Assembly (NCBI RefSeq): GCF_000003605.2
Contig: NW_003132353.1
Location: 126,092-160,487, forward strand
Length of the DNA stretch: 34,396 nucleotides
Direction: 5' to 3'
DNA from: Saccoglossus kowalevskii
Lineage: Eukaryota > Hemichordata > Enteropneusta > Harrimaniidae
A program made the translations under genes and the position numbers. This document shows, in pieces, positions 9,716 to 22,264 of the stretch (its first letter is position 1; each line of letters opens with the position of its first letter). Under the pieces are notes generated by a model, which was not told the DNA's origin, did not search any database, and worked only from the letters and a program-made list of their open reading frames with translations.

Positions 9716-10930
9716 AAATACAGTGCTATGGGCGTGAATTAGTCCATTCCATGCACCGAAGTATGGATTACTACATTGGATACCCAAATGCAGCTGCGTT
9801 GTCCATTAACAAGACGAGGGTTTATAATTGTGTTGGATGAAAGCGTACAGCAGCGAGTAAGATTGCGTTAGCAGACGTGCCTTCCCATTGATGAGTTAAA
9901 GGATAGAGGCTTTTAATGCATCAAATGATTAAGAGATATCAAGCGGGAGTTGCGAGAGTGGGGTTTGCATTGATGAGGATGCAGTTCACTGCAATATGAG
10001 ACTGAAGAGAACAAACTGAATTATATACGACGCCATTTAGTTCCATTAAGTAGGCTGTATGGAGAATATTATGTACTAGGTTCATTATGAGCGAATTCTA
10101 CCCAATAAACAACGAAGCAATTTTTTTAATGCTCTTGGCTGCATACACAACGAGGGTCATCTAATTTTTAGGGCACATATACATTTTTTTATATAACTTG
10201 TACACGCGGAACAATATAGACACGACGCTAGACAGAGAACATAGAAGTTTTCCTGTGTGTTATACTACATATAACATTCTATAGATTACATATAACTTCC
10301 TTACCAAATCAGCCGTTCATTGCGATCTTTGATAGAAAGGTAACGTTTTTCTTCTATATCTTTACTCGATATGGTAGGGCACAATCGTTGCGGTGAGTCA
10401 ATTGCTGACCAGTAATTTTATCAGCGTCCAGAATTTCGCTAATTTTATTACATCGACGTGTAGTAATCAAGGATATATTCTTCTAAATACGAGTCAAAAT
10501 TAAATCAATATACGAACGTCACAAAAAGAGGAGGCTGATGGATGTATACATTTTGGTCATGACCTCTGCATCCCGCTTTCATCGCACATCTATCAAAAGA
10601 TGAAGAAATGAAATGCGTTACTTATAACTGTGACTTACGACAGTTGTTCTTTCACGGCAGGAATTCCAATTGGATGTGTCAGTTATCACTGTCACAAATA
10701 CATCGATTATTGACGGATTATAATCACCCCTGCCATATATAGTATACGGGTTATTGACGAGTGTAATATCCATCACAAAGCACATACAATACTAATCTGA
10801 ATGAACCATAGACCCTACAATAGATTGAACTTTTAACATCATTTCACAGTACAATGGATGTTGTAAATCATCCATGTACTTGGAATATTGACGTTCAATT
10901 GTCATGCTGTGCACAATCTTCTGTGTATAT
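9716..10930. other. Upstream flank of the membrane-protein gene; no coding sequence seen
   Basis: The segment 9720-10020 is less AT-rich than the surroundings and may contain leader exon or promoter sequence of the minus-strand gene, but I see no ordered promoter motifs. From 10020 onward the sequence is ordinary AT-rich DNA. Confidence 0.35.
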
Positions 10931-11157
10931 GTTACATACAAATAGCGCATAATTTATTACAAGTCTCTTGTCTACGTGTGTGTATACAATCACACTCACT
11001 CTATTGTATTGACGATTACGACATAAAAACGTAAATCCATGGTTTCGCCTGCAATAACGTCAATAAAAGGGCTATTACCATCATTTATCAAGGAGGTTAG
11101 TTCCATACAAATATAGCATAATTTAACAGTCTCTTGTTTGTGTGTGAATTGTACATT
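10931..11157 (+). repeat. Diverged direct duplication, about 170 bp apart
   Basis: The segment at 10931-10990 (ACATACAAATAGCGCATAAT, then AGTCTCTTGTCT, then GTGTGTGTA) recurs at 11102-11157 as CCATACAAATATAGCATAAT, then AGTCTCTTGTTT, then GTGTGTGAA. The two copies differ by several substitutions and small indels, so the duplication is not recent. Confidence 0.6.
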
Positions 11158-14100
11158 TCCTATTATATTAAATATAACACGTGAATTCATTATGGCTTTG
11201 TAAAATGAAATAATTGGTCATGGAGCACAGGTTTCTGCTTTCGCATCCGACGACTGATGTTTTTTGTTATGCAGGTAACAATATACAGCAAATGGATCTT
11301 AGGTCAGCGTCATTGGCATTAGACAAACACAACCAAATAATTGAAAAGAACAAGTATCAATAAATTATTTTGACTCATTATAATTGCAATATTGAACGAA
11401 ACATTTCTAAACTTATTATTTACAAAGTGGTATTAAATCTACCTTGAAATTATGTACACACTAGTTAAAACATATTGCTTTGATAATTTCTCAGTATAAC
11501 GCATAATATAATATATATATTGGATTCTACTTGAGTCAATGTCTAGTGTATCAGCTGACCCAGCTTGCTAAAGACTCACATAACGTTGTTCTAAATGAAA
11601 CAATTTCGATGGTATTCATCGAACATACAAAGTATAACCTATAAGCATTTGAATTAAATGTTGTCGAATATTCAAACAAAATATTGTATTGTATTTCGAA
11701 CTTGATCACAGATTGGACGTAGTCGTATTGCATTATCAATGATTACATTTATAAAAAAGCATTTCACTGATACATAATCTTATTATAAACACATTATTTA
11801 AAAAAAATAATGTTTCCTTTTTTTGTTACATTATTTTCGACTGTGGACTAATGCACAATTGCACACATAACTTCACAATATTAGTTGGTTTACAGCCATC
11901 ACCAGTTGGCTTACTGTTTATTTGCGAATATACTTGATGTTAACCAAGGCGTCCACAAATAACACATGCTCTAAACAATGTTGATATCTTACAACGAAAT
12001 GGATAATTCTGGATAACTAGGTACCTGGTTATTACGTCCCAGGTCATATACACATACTGGGTTGTACTGATCTTAACAGAAACACATGTTTATAAGTAAA
12101 GAAAAGAGAATACGCACAGTTACTGATTAATAATGCGTTTGCGTAGGACGTTATAGACTGCAAAATGATTAGGTTAACGTAAAACTTAATATTAGCCAAA
12201 AAATATTGCTTTTGCTATTTGTTATTTTGAAGTGAAAATAAATAAACCTGCTGGGAACTACAAAAATGATATATTGCCCAAATCATCCCGTCAGTTTTAA
12301 TAAATGTTGGACATTACTAAACGTGTATAAATAATATAATGCAATATCGTATTTCAGTGTTACAGGACAATGCTTTAATACTCAGGACTATGTCTATATA
12401 TATCTCCAATTATTTATTGTATAGACTATGTTCTAACTATGTTTCTACCATCGCTTAACTAAGGAGTTTTTTTTTGCGATCCTCGTTCGCAACATTTGTT
12501 TAAATAAAAAATGTAGGATTTATTATTTCGTTGCATATACAACTATTGATCCGCCGTAACCTCTTTCGCTGCGAATACAATTCACGGTTGAGTTCTCGAC
12601 ACATTGCATGGTTTACAATCGATATATGACACACTTCATGCACCACGACGTCACGCAGCATTGTTAAATACTTGAATAAGTCGTGTTCCCGCATGAATTA
12701 AAGTTTCCCTTAATTGAAAAACAAAACCTTCTAGCGGCAATGTGTTGCTTTGTCTGTCATGTGCATATTAATAAGAAATCATTGTGTAATCATATTTCAA
12801 TTACGGTTTCTCACGTTAGCCATCATATTGGTCGAACTTCGCAAAGAAGTACACTAACCATTCCACAGTACAAAGAGTTCATTTTTAGTTTCCCGGCAGA
12901 CGATAGCACACCAAAACTATTAAAGATAAGATTATACAAAGGTATCACGTGTAGTGAACGCAAATACTTTTGTTTAAATTACAAGTTATATTTATCATTG
13001 GGATTTCACTATTTCTGACACTTGAATCGACTTTACTGAATTGTATATTCACGAATGTGCCCGTGATATAGTGAGATATAACTCAGGGAATTAAATTGAA
13101 ACGTGGCAAATAGAGAACTCTATACACATGGACAATACACACTGATTATCGCAGCCCCATTCATTTCACTATTCGCTGTCTAGAAATATAACACACTCTT
13201 CAGCCTCTTATCTTATCACTCAGATAGACAGTCTGATATATGCGATATTTACTGTAGTAGATGTTTGACGTTACCGAATTCGCGATTTCATAAGAAAGGG
13301 ATATATACGACATTAGAGCTTTGTAGGTTGTGTCTAGGCAGGGTATGCAAGGAACCCTAAAAATGTCTAGATATTTCTTTGCTGTTACGTAGACAGCTCT
13401 ATTAAAAACTACAATGGAATAATTATTAATTCTGTTACTGAACAGTTACCTAAACCTAAATTTAGGATGTGAAATGAACTAAATGTATGGAAGCAGGTAG
13501 TGCAATTCTTCTGCTTGCTATCCTAACGACATTGAATATTACCGGGGAAATATAATACACAATCATGAAACTAATACATTTCGAAAGACATAACATATAA
13601 TTATAACATGGTTAGTCTGAATCTAGCAATCTTAATGCCTAAGGCAAGGTATTATATGTAGCACTAGAAGGTGCAGATTGCGGGGGTGTAATAAACTGAT
13701 CAAAACCGGGAAACCTGGTACAAGGACTAATACGGATTACTGTAAAACACGTTCAACAACATCCTAACCTTATAAATACATAAACCAAACTATTATTTTT
13801 CGATCACTTCATGTAATCTAATGGCATTGTAATTTTACTGAAGGGAAAATACAATCTAAAAGTTCTACGCACGACATTTACTTGTACCTAATGCTGGTTT
13901 ATATATGAAATGAATCACGCCATAAGGCCATTTATAATAATTATAGCCAAGAGATTGCTTTGAGTCGTTTATATATCTCTGTTTTAATCATGGCGGAAAT
14001 AAAAATGATAAAATGCAAATCGATTATTTTGTTTTAATTTACTTAACCAACTCATCGGAATACGAAAACCGTATAGAAGTTTACAATCATATAAATTGGT

Positions 14101-15420
14101 TAGCTAAAATTATGCCTTTTTAAACATCACAATACGACGTAGAATTATTTTAAAAAACGATTGTCGTATTGGTGACTGTCTCTTCAACGATTTTTGCTTG
14201 TTGCACTAGTCGTCGATATTTAATGGGAACGAACTTGTTCTTCCTGTACAACAACCTAATCTACTTACCTTGTATGACATCGTTTTATTCCGTCTCTCCC
14301 TTTAACGGGTTGCTTAATTGTACTAACAAGTATTCCAGTGAATCATGGACAATAACGCCGGAAACACTTTCGGTGGGTTGTACAGCAATACAAGACGTTT
14401 AAAGATTACCATGCTGTTCACGTACACTTGGCCAATTAATGAACACGTAAGCGTTATTGCATGTGCTGTCAAATTCTGTCAAGGCCCTGGAGTATATATA
14501 CCCGTAATGTCTCATGGGTCGACGCATTGTCAATAACACTTTACAACGTTTTCAAATGTATCGCGTTATCTAATACGCAACAGCAAAGTGTATGAGGACA
14601 TAAGCCTCTCTTAAAATATAACAACAAAAGACTATCTTGGACTAAGTGTATATATGGTAGTCCCACGACACAAAACTATGTTAATAAATGAGCCAACGAG
14701 TCATCGTACCGCGTCTCGTAAAAACAGTTTATATTCAGGGCACTGTGTTGTATTTGATTACGAAGGCGTCAAAGAAGGAATATAAAGGGAAAACGTGCAT
14801 GGCAGAAATGAAGAATCAATACGTTGGTTAACACGAATTTCGTGTTTTAATAATGTCATTTGATGAGAAACACTCAAAACAAACAGGGTTTGTGAGTTAC
14901 AAATTCAATTTAGACAAAAACGTGTCCTGAATGCAATTTGAATGTTCGTTAAAGTCTTAATATTGTTAAAATTAAATATCGGTACGATCACAGAGACTCT
15001 CTATAATGGTACGCAGGTTTTTTTTTTCCGTCAGTCGTCGACGCGGCTGAAGGTAGAACTGGGTTTTACATGCAGTGGTATTTATCAAAACCTCGATCAT
15101 TTAGCGGAGATACATGAAATGTCAATTTCCCTAGGCCGGATAGAATCAGTCCATCTAATTTCCTGGATTGAAACTTTTATTAGTTACATTGTTTTAGTAT
15201 TCACGAAAGTTAATTATATCTGGCATCATAGCCATTTGAGCGGCGACGAAACACAATTTACAAGCTAAACGTTTTGAAAACAAAACAGTACTGTAAACTA
15301 TAGATCTACACAAATACAGTTTCATGAACACCGGCTCCAAATAATAATTATTAATCCCTTTTGATATTACGAGATATTCTATTAATCTGAGACTAGTACC
15401 TGAACGTGATGCTGCTCTAA
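11158..15420. other. Long stretch without a recognisable gene
   Basis: AT-rich DNA with stops in every frame. Open frames at 12683-13018, 14169-14402 and 14942-15268 (plus strand, 77-111 codons) match no family; the first two start at non-ATG codons. A good donor-like sequence (ACAAG followed by GTAAGT, minus strand, about 14269) is present, but no coding exon can be tied to it. Confidence 0.45.
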
Positions 15421-15431
15421 TATTAATACAC

Positions 15432-15665
15432 AGTGCACTTACCCTTAGGTGGCATCCTGATATTAAAAAAATGTACTTCGTGATGATACAAGGCACCAGT
15501 TGTAATTTGACTTCGCGGATATAAAGCTAAAACAGGTTTGGCATATTTCATTATGTCTGTATGTATGCTTTGGTCACGGAAGAAGAGTCGACACCCCCCA
15601 GACTGAATAGTTTTTTCTGCATCAGTAATTGCAATTATACAAGACGAATCACTTTTATTCACCAT
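15432..15665 (-). other. Possible minus-strand exon ending in a strong splice donor
   Basis: An ATG-started open frame of 80 codons begins at 15665. Near its end the sequence reads TTTTTTTAATATCAG, then GATGCCACCTAAGG, then GTAAGTG (donor near 15438). The donor is near consensus. A pyrimidine tract and CAG lie only 14 bases before it, so either the whole frame is one exon, or the short ATGCCACCTAAGG piece (Met-Pro-Pro-Lys) is a start-codon microexon. I found no partner exon at lower coordinates, and the translated product matches nothing I know. Confidence 0.2.
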
Positions 15666-15940
15666 GCATTAAAGCAACATAACTTAATATTTTCCAGCTG
15701 TAAGCCAAAGCATTCTGGAAAAATAGTGTAAAGCTGCTAGAATTTGATGTTTTTAAGAAATGTGATACGCGACGAGTACTTGGAAAACTGACACATCTCT
15801 ATGATTCCCCGTGATCTGTGTGTTATTACAGTCATGTACAATTGATGCATATTCTGACCTCTTACAAGACGTGACATCAAATACCGATATTGTCGTCACA
15901 TTATTATGCTACGACTGATGAGATAAATAACCAATACATG

Positions 15941-15954
15941 GTAACCATGGATAC
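15941..15954. promoter_or_regulatory. X-box-like (RFX) palindrome
   Basis: GTAACCATGGATAC is close to the RFX dimer consensus GTNRCC(N)RGYAAC, with a perfect left half and a one-base-altered right half. Confidence 0.35.
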
Positions 15955-16630
15955 GAGAATTGTTGCGGAACGAAGCCCGAAGTTCCAGATTACCATGCCC
16001 TGAATAAATTGTGCGTGCAGGAACACAATATATGTGTTCTTTGAATGATTTAATGTAACGATTCACTGGATACATTCACAGCGACATTATTAATGCATCT
16101 ATAAAAAATGTACTGTTTCTCGTATATATCGTTGAATAAAGACGACTGACACAGAATATGATTATAACCATTATTCTTGTATATTGACTGTATTGTAAAT
16201 GGCGCGTATGGCGTTAAGTATATCTAGTCACTGGAAATCCGATTTGACTATACGCTATTTTAAGCTTTCTTTCTCAGGAGGGAGAGCATGTCTGTTCACA
16301 GCATCGTCGCAAACCACGATCTTTTTCGGCAACTGATTAGTTTCCAGAAGTTTAGTCAAGCAAAAAAAGAAGAAAAAACAAAACAAAAAACGCTTTGATG
16401 GACGAGAATGGCTTACAGATGCGAGACACATTTGTCGTGGTCCGAATTCTTGAGTTTCGTTTTTATAAGTTCGTATATATGCTTGTCATTTATGTATATA
16501 TCTCATGCATTATTTATTTTAACAAGCACATCGGCATTGGCCAACAGTAACATATATTCCTCAGCGAATAGAGATAACGAAAGATAAATACACATGGATT
16601 TGTATTATTGAGACTGCCAGCCTTTGTTTT

Positions 16631-16645
16631 GGTTGCTAGGCAAAA
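16631..16645 (-). promoter_or_regulatory. X-box (RFX) motif, first of a pair
   Basis: The minus strand reads TTTTGCCTAGCAACC. GCCTAGCAAC matches the classic X-box core CCTAGCAAC recognised by RFX winged-helix factors. A nearly identical copy lies 131 bases downstream. Confidence 0.45.
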
Positions 16646-16761
16646 TCACTATCGCCAATTGAATGTGGACAAATGTTTAGAATCGTTAATGAACCATTAA
16701 ACTACGCGAATCCACACTTAGTTTAGCGGCCTCATTTTCTATATATAACTGACAGTTGTTT

Positions 16762-16776
16762 GGTTGCTAGGCAAAA
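16762..16776 (-). promoter_or_regulatory. X-box (RFX) motif, second of a pair
   Basis: This is the same 15-base sequence as at 16631-16645. The flanks (TTGTTTT versus TTGTTT on the left) are similar only over a few bases, so the copy is confined mainly to the motif itself. Confidence 0.45.
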
Positions 16777-18133
16777 CCAAAAACACACATTATTAAAAAA
16801 TAGGATAATTACTCGTTGCATGAAGTAGGTGGCAACTACAAATTTCGAGAATACGATGTAATGGATCAACGTGAAATTTCAACAAACAATAAGCATACGA
16901 CGTGACAACTTAAACCAGGACGGTCAGGCATATAACACCAGTCTCCCAAACTTAATATCACACACTTATAAGACAAGAGAAAATGCACTCTGATTTATAC
17001 TGCTGAGCGACTAAAAAAGGAAACCTCCCTGACACGAGGCTAACACTACTGTATAATCGAACAGCAACTAGTCATCGGTAACTTGTCGAATCTAGAGATA
17101 AATATCAACTTTAAGTTTTGTTTCTAAAAACGACAAAAACTAATATATTTTGTGACAGGAGATCAATAAATTATTTAACATGCATACTATTAAAACACAC
17201 TATGTAGGGATTTGTTGTTGTATGCATTATGATGTATTATCAGCAGTTTAAACAATATTATCTTTATGTATGGCTGTATTTTTTTTACATATTAAAGGTA
17301 TGCTCAGTCACAAAATGTGGTATTTATACTCTGAAAGCTCGTAGAAATAGATACAACATTAACAGGACGATTTATTCTATTTTTATATTAGCTTAAATCA
17401 CACCAGATATGTCAACTACTGAAAGGAGACCATACTTGTACTTGGATCATACATACATAAACTACTTGCATATAATTTGCAAGAATATAAATAGAAACAT
17501 GTAGGTTGTCACAATGATTGTCAATGTCACAATCACCCTGGAAAAAATATCGTTTTCGATTGGTAAACTGCCATCCATATTCGGAACACGCAATATAAGT
17601 AATATCATTCTTATACACACATTTACATCTATCATAGCGCAGTCACAAATATGTTGAGAAATGTTAGTTTGATAAACTTTTGAAAATATTAATTTTGCGA
17701 GTGTGTATCACTAATGCTCTTACTGCTTAGTTGCCGAAAATAAAACACTTATACGACCATTACAAGGGATATGTTGGAGTAATACAATGAAAATATGAAG
17801 CGATGCGACTCTAGACTACTGCGTAACATCTTCATAGACAAAATGAAAGTTTCATTGAGAAATAGTGACATAGCAAATTACGCCACGGATCCAAGACGCT
17901 GTTTGTTGTTTATTTACGATCTTCATTAGTAGGTCGATAATTTTGATATCTTTTTAGATTCATTTTTTTGACTTCTTAGATTGTAGTAATATTTATTTGT
18001 CATTTAATATTAGTCAAACTCACGAGAAGGAAGCCATAACGCGTTGTTTTGATTTGCTTTTAACATAGTCCGTTGATGAAACCGCATAAATTATTGATTT
18101 TACTTTCATCTTCCGGATTTTCGTGACCTTTGT

Positions 18134-18154
18134 GTACATTGGGGTGCAATGTAC
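18134..18154. repeat. Short perfect inverted repeat
   Basis: GTACATTG and CAATGTAC flank a five-base loop, directly followed by an AT dinucleotide run. Confidence 0.6.
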
Positions 18155-18155
18155 A

Positions 18156-18173
18156 ATATATATATATATATAT
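18156..18173 (+). repeat. (AT)9 microsatellite
   Basis: Uninterrupted AT dinucleotides. Confidence 0.9.
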
Positions 18174-18566
18174 GTATCAATCTTTCAGTGATTGTGGCTT
18201 GATGTTGCCATATTACAATTTTCATTATAATAGGTACATGGTACTACGATAGTTCGGAAAGTTGCACAGCGGTTATGATACCATATTTATTTTGACCAGG
18301 CAGCCCCTGGACTGACATAAGGTGAGTACCGCCTCGAGCTGATTCAGTTGATATTCATTCACGGGGGAATCCCATTGCTTAGAAATCCAGAAACAATGGC
18401 TGACAACCGAGTTGTACAAATGATGGCTTCGCGTTAAGAGTGTTTGTATACAGAGAAGAGTAAAGTTCAGCGTGGTACTACTTACTGCACAACGGCCTTT
18501 TCCCAATGTCACTATGTGACATACTTCTGAGCATGCGTAGTAGATTCAATTGACAGACGGTTTTTA

Positions 18567-18576
18567 GGGGGGGGGG
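18567..18576 (+). repeat. G10 homopolymer
   Basis: Ten consecutive G in an otherwise AT-rich context; prone to length errors in sequencing. Confidence 0.9.
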
Positions 18577-19043
18577 TGAATGGAAACGGTTTCTTGGCAT
18601 TTCACTGGAAACGTATCCATACCATGTTTATTTATTCGTGATATATATTCTCTAAATACCACAAAGACAAAGAAAATGAATTCAAGTTTCAGACATTTCC
18701 CCTGCAGTGTTTGTTATTATTCGCGCGTATTATCCGGGTTGTATCGTCCGTTCATTTGGTCAAACACTATATAATGTACTTTCAGGCGTTCGTACATTAT
18801 ATACCCCCAAAAGATATTTGGGAATAATGTCGTACAATATTGCTTTTCATTAAATTCAGACTAATATGGCGGTTTAATTAAATCTAATTATAACACGTTT
18901 TGTAGTTAGTATAGTATATAGTTCAGGTTTCTGTGGTGCTCAGCAATGTCATACATCAAACCAATACTAAATAATTGATCACATAAACCAACAATTAAAT
19001 ATCAATACTTAAAATATACACATTACAGTCTTGCATGGCGTTA

Positions 19044-19057
19044 GTTGCCATGGTTTT
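19044..19057. promoter_or_regulatory. X-box-like (RFX) motif
   Basis: GTTGCCATGGTTTT carries a perfect GTTGCC left half and a degenerate right half. Confidence 0.3.
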
Positions 19058-19594
19058 GAATGTAATCCAAGTACACCAAATGTAAATAGATTCGTGTATG
19101 TGACTATGTAAAAACTCTTCATCAATATTTTTAATGAAATAAAAAAACACAAAAAAACAAGGAATAAAGGAGGATTTATTGAGGGATGAATTATGCATCT
19201 AAATTCAATAACATCGTATTCCTCGTATTATACAACCGTGGACAGAATAGCATGTACACTGTCGTGAATACAAAGCTTGAGTGTATGTGTTTTGTTATTT
19301 ATCGCCTCGTCTCATCTCAGTGCAGCACAATCCACGTATAATTGTACGAGCTTCATTTAGGTATTGTGCAAGGTGTCACAGTGGGCACACGCACAACAAT
19401 GCAGCACTCATTTGCTCGTTTACATAGTAAGCGTTCCCGGTCGTAAGGAGCAAGTACTAGTTTAACTAGTATTGCGTACAACATTTAAAGTTATTAAGTA
19501 TCTGTGTGACTGAAGTATGACTGTAGTTCTCGAGGTTCGATACATTTTTTTTAAATTCACTTTCAGCCATATTGCTATCAGGTACATTCGATTT

Positions 19595-19792
19595 AATATG
19601 TATGTATACTATATAATGTATGCATGACGTATGGTGTGTAAATGATGTGCGGTATATATGTGTGATGTACATGTTATGTATTATTATGTGTGGCATACGA
19701 TATATGCGTGATATGTATGTGTGATGCTTAACATATGTATGTTATATGTATGTGTGATATATGAGGTACATGTGATATATGTATAATAACGA
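19595..19792 (+). repeat. Cryptic TATG/TGTG simple-sequence tract
   Basis: About 200 bases of imperfect ATGTATG, GTGTGATAT and TATATGTG words, without a fixed period. The minus-strand open frames across it (rich in His, Ile, Tyr and Thr) are low-complexity artefacts. Confidence 0.75.
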
Positions 19793-19799
19793 ATAATCA

Positions 19800-21150
19800 T
19801 GCATAATACCTTTCCTGCAAATAATCTCAGGCAAAGGGATGGATTATAGATTAATGCTAGACACGTGTCTTGGGGTGTAATTTTCATTCGCAATAACAGT
19901 TATGAATTTCACCTTGCACACTCTAATAGTATGGTTTATCCGATATAATTACATGTCATGATGCTTTGCTTTTAGATGTAATTTTATAACTGTAGGTTAC
20001 AAGTATACCGTGATCAATTATTAATCGACCTTAGGTCGTATGTAGCGACGTGATCGAATATTCAGGTACATGAATGTAGACAACCTATTGTTTAGGACAT
20101 GATCGAAACAAACTGCAATTGTGTTTCAGAATGCAAAGGTACGTGAATACGTCAAAATAGAGGTTATGGGAGAATCAATTATTTAACAGTGATGCATTCT
20201 TTATGAATATTGATATGTTTGACTTTTAAGTTTCAAAGCGTAAATGGCAAGCAGGCTGAGGCCTGCAAGAAAAGATTAATTTTTGTTAAAGTCAGAATGT
20301 TTTTCGTTATGACTGAAATCATGGAAAATATTACTGTGGTAAAAATATGATACATATAATTTCTTTTTATAAGGTACAAATGTGAATTTTAAAAGAATGA
20401 TTTCCTATTATAATAGAGAATTAATTTTAAATACGATGAAAATCAACTATATAATCCACTTTCTATGTCGCAGATGTTCAAAGAACGCCACCTCGACCAA
20501 TTAGCAACGTGCATCCGTTATTTTAATTGCGCATTTGCTTTGCAAGGTCGAACACAATATTATGTCTTGGGAATCTGACATTGTCTTTGCCAGAATTTGG
20601 TTCTGACTTTTAAATAAAAATACGACTGTTATCATTAAACTGAGTAAACAGTATACCCGAGTAATTATCACGCGTTCACACCTAAAAACGCCAATGCCAC
20701 TATATTGTTTACATACGTATCTTAAATTGATAATAAATAATCCGTGTAATAACGGATGTTTGGCGGTCCGACCCGACAAATCTCACCAGCTGTTTGAACT
20801 GGCATAATGACACAATTATAGCAATTTTGAAATAAATGTTTTTACCAAACCGTCACATTCTCCTACTTGTCATATATGTTTCCCAGATTGTTTTTGCGAA
20901 TGCGCGCGATTTTGTATTCGATGACATCAGTCAGTGGTTGGCGCCCTCATGACACACTCGGCCCATGGTTGGCGTAAGCTCTCAGTTGAACAAGAAAGAA
21001 ATTATAGAAAATATGCCGTTTAAAAGAAGATTGGAACACATATAATTAATGAGATCTGTGTTTTGCTCACACATTTCTGCAAATTCACAGCATTTTGAAA
21101 AGAAACTAATTGTCAAATGTGCCGAAAATACAAAATGAAATAAATGCCCT
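19800..21150. other. Intergenic, no gene recognised
   Basis: Open frames of up to 92 codons on the minus strand (20501-20779) match no family and lack supporting signals. The patch 20895-20990 is richer in CpG and contains a duplicated GGTTGGCG word (20936 and 20968). Confidence 0.45.
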
Positions 21151-21153
21151 AAC

Positions 21154-21229
21154 ACATTTCTGGGCACTATCCCTTGGGATACGATTGACTTACATTTCTG
21201 GGCACTATCCCTTGGGATACGATTTACTT
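21154..21229 (+). repeat. 38 bp tandem duplication, two copies
   Basis: Units 21154-21191 and 21192-21229 are identical except for one base (GATTGACTT versus GATTTACTT). Each carries ACATTTCTGGGCACTATCCC. The near identity points to a recent event or gene conversion. Confidence 0.95.
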
Positions 21230-21582
21230 ACTCATTAACCGTAATGTGAGAAAGTCATAGACCAACAGTTTCGCCACAGTTATTCACAGTCATATAATTG
21301 TAGCAATTAACTATTGGCTGTAAGATCCTTAAAATCGTTAGCCCTGCGATTGAAATAAAATATACCTGGCCAAACAGGGGGGCACATGTCTCCGATGGCG
21401 ATTCGTAACCCATATACTTGTAGTAGTTTATATTATCAGCAGTTTTCTTTTACGTGTATCATACTATTGTTTTTAAAGGGTGATAGTAAAATAAAGTGCG
21501 CGTGATCCAGTATAGGAGGACAAAATACTCAAACCATGTCGATGGGAGAATAAAAAAGATGCCACTGGGTAAACTGCTCGCT

Positions 21583-21630
21583 TCATATAAGGCACGTGCA
21601 CGTTTGCTGTGTGGCGTCATAATGACGTCA
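21583..21630. promoter_or_regulatory. Promoter-like cluster: TATA-like, E-box and inverted CRE pair
   Basis: CATATAAGG (21584-21592) is followed by CACGTG (21594-21599) and GGCGTCATAATGACGTCA (21613-21630), which is a CRE half-site facing a perfect CRE (TGACGTCA, 21623-21630). No gene start can be tied to it. Confidence 0.3.
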
Positions 21631-21639
21631 ACGGTTACC

Positions 21640-22255
21640 CGAATATGCGATTAACACGATCATACATGTAAATGTTGAAGGACGACACAGCGATATACTT
21701 GTGTTTAGAAAATACGTATGGAGCAATAAGTTAGTAATACTTGTTCAGGCATTTGTCAGTGTAGAGGATATAGTGATGCACGATAAACACACAGTACATA
21801 CACGCAATACCGTAACCCGTGAAAGAGATCTGTACGCCACGCACGTACATACAATCACCATGCACACTGATTAAATCATTGTGAATAAAACTCACCTATT
21901 CTACATATAGTGCACACAGCAAACTGAAGATAAATCCAAATCTTGCAATTGCTCCCGCACTATTTCTACAATGTCCGCAAACAATTCGCATTAGTAGAGA
22001 TAGCTCTCATTAATTAAATAAAACGCAGTCACACACGCCAACCACAGACCGGCGTAATTTCACCCATGCATAAATATATATAAACCAACCCTATGGGAAA
22101 TCAACACGTCATTTATATTGCAGTTGTAATATTAATGATGAATTATTCAGTTCTCAATTGATGGTGTAAAATCTATATTCAAATGCGATGTGTGCATAAC
22201 GGAATATTTACAATAAGAGAAATAAGGCAAATATTTCTTTAAAATGGAAGCATTG
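21640..22255. other. Intergenic, no gene recognised
   Basis: No open frame of note. A donor-like ATAG followed by GTGAGTTT occurs on the minus strand near 21890 without a visible exon. Confidence 0.45.
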
Positions 22256-22264
22256 TTAGAGCAA

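Larger units (their letters stand above)
15670..18130. other. Intergenic, X-box-like motifs but no gene
   Basis: No open frame here exceeds about 70 codons and none matches a known family. The stretch contains three X-box-like motifs (15941, 16631, 16762) and A-rich simple sequence at 16355-16392. Confidence 0.5.
18174..19590. other. Intergenic, no gene recognised
   Basis: Short open frames only. A donor-like ATAAG followed by GTGAGTACC occurs near 18319 on the plus strand without a recognisable exon. A run of ten G lies at 18567-18576, and an X-box-like motif at 19044. Confidence 0.45.

Noticed and set aside
12683-13018. 111-codon plus-strand frame
   Set aside because: It starts at GTG and has no ATG near its start, no splice signals at its edges and no recognisable domain.
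14269-14400. Minus-strand donor-like ACAAG/GTAAGT with upstream open codons
   Set aside because: The 35-codon frame above it ends in a stop before the donor, so no coding exon reaches the splice site.
19466-19893. His/Ile/Tyr-rich minus-strand open frames
   Set aside because: They are products of the TATG/TGTG simple-sequence tract.
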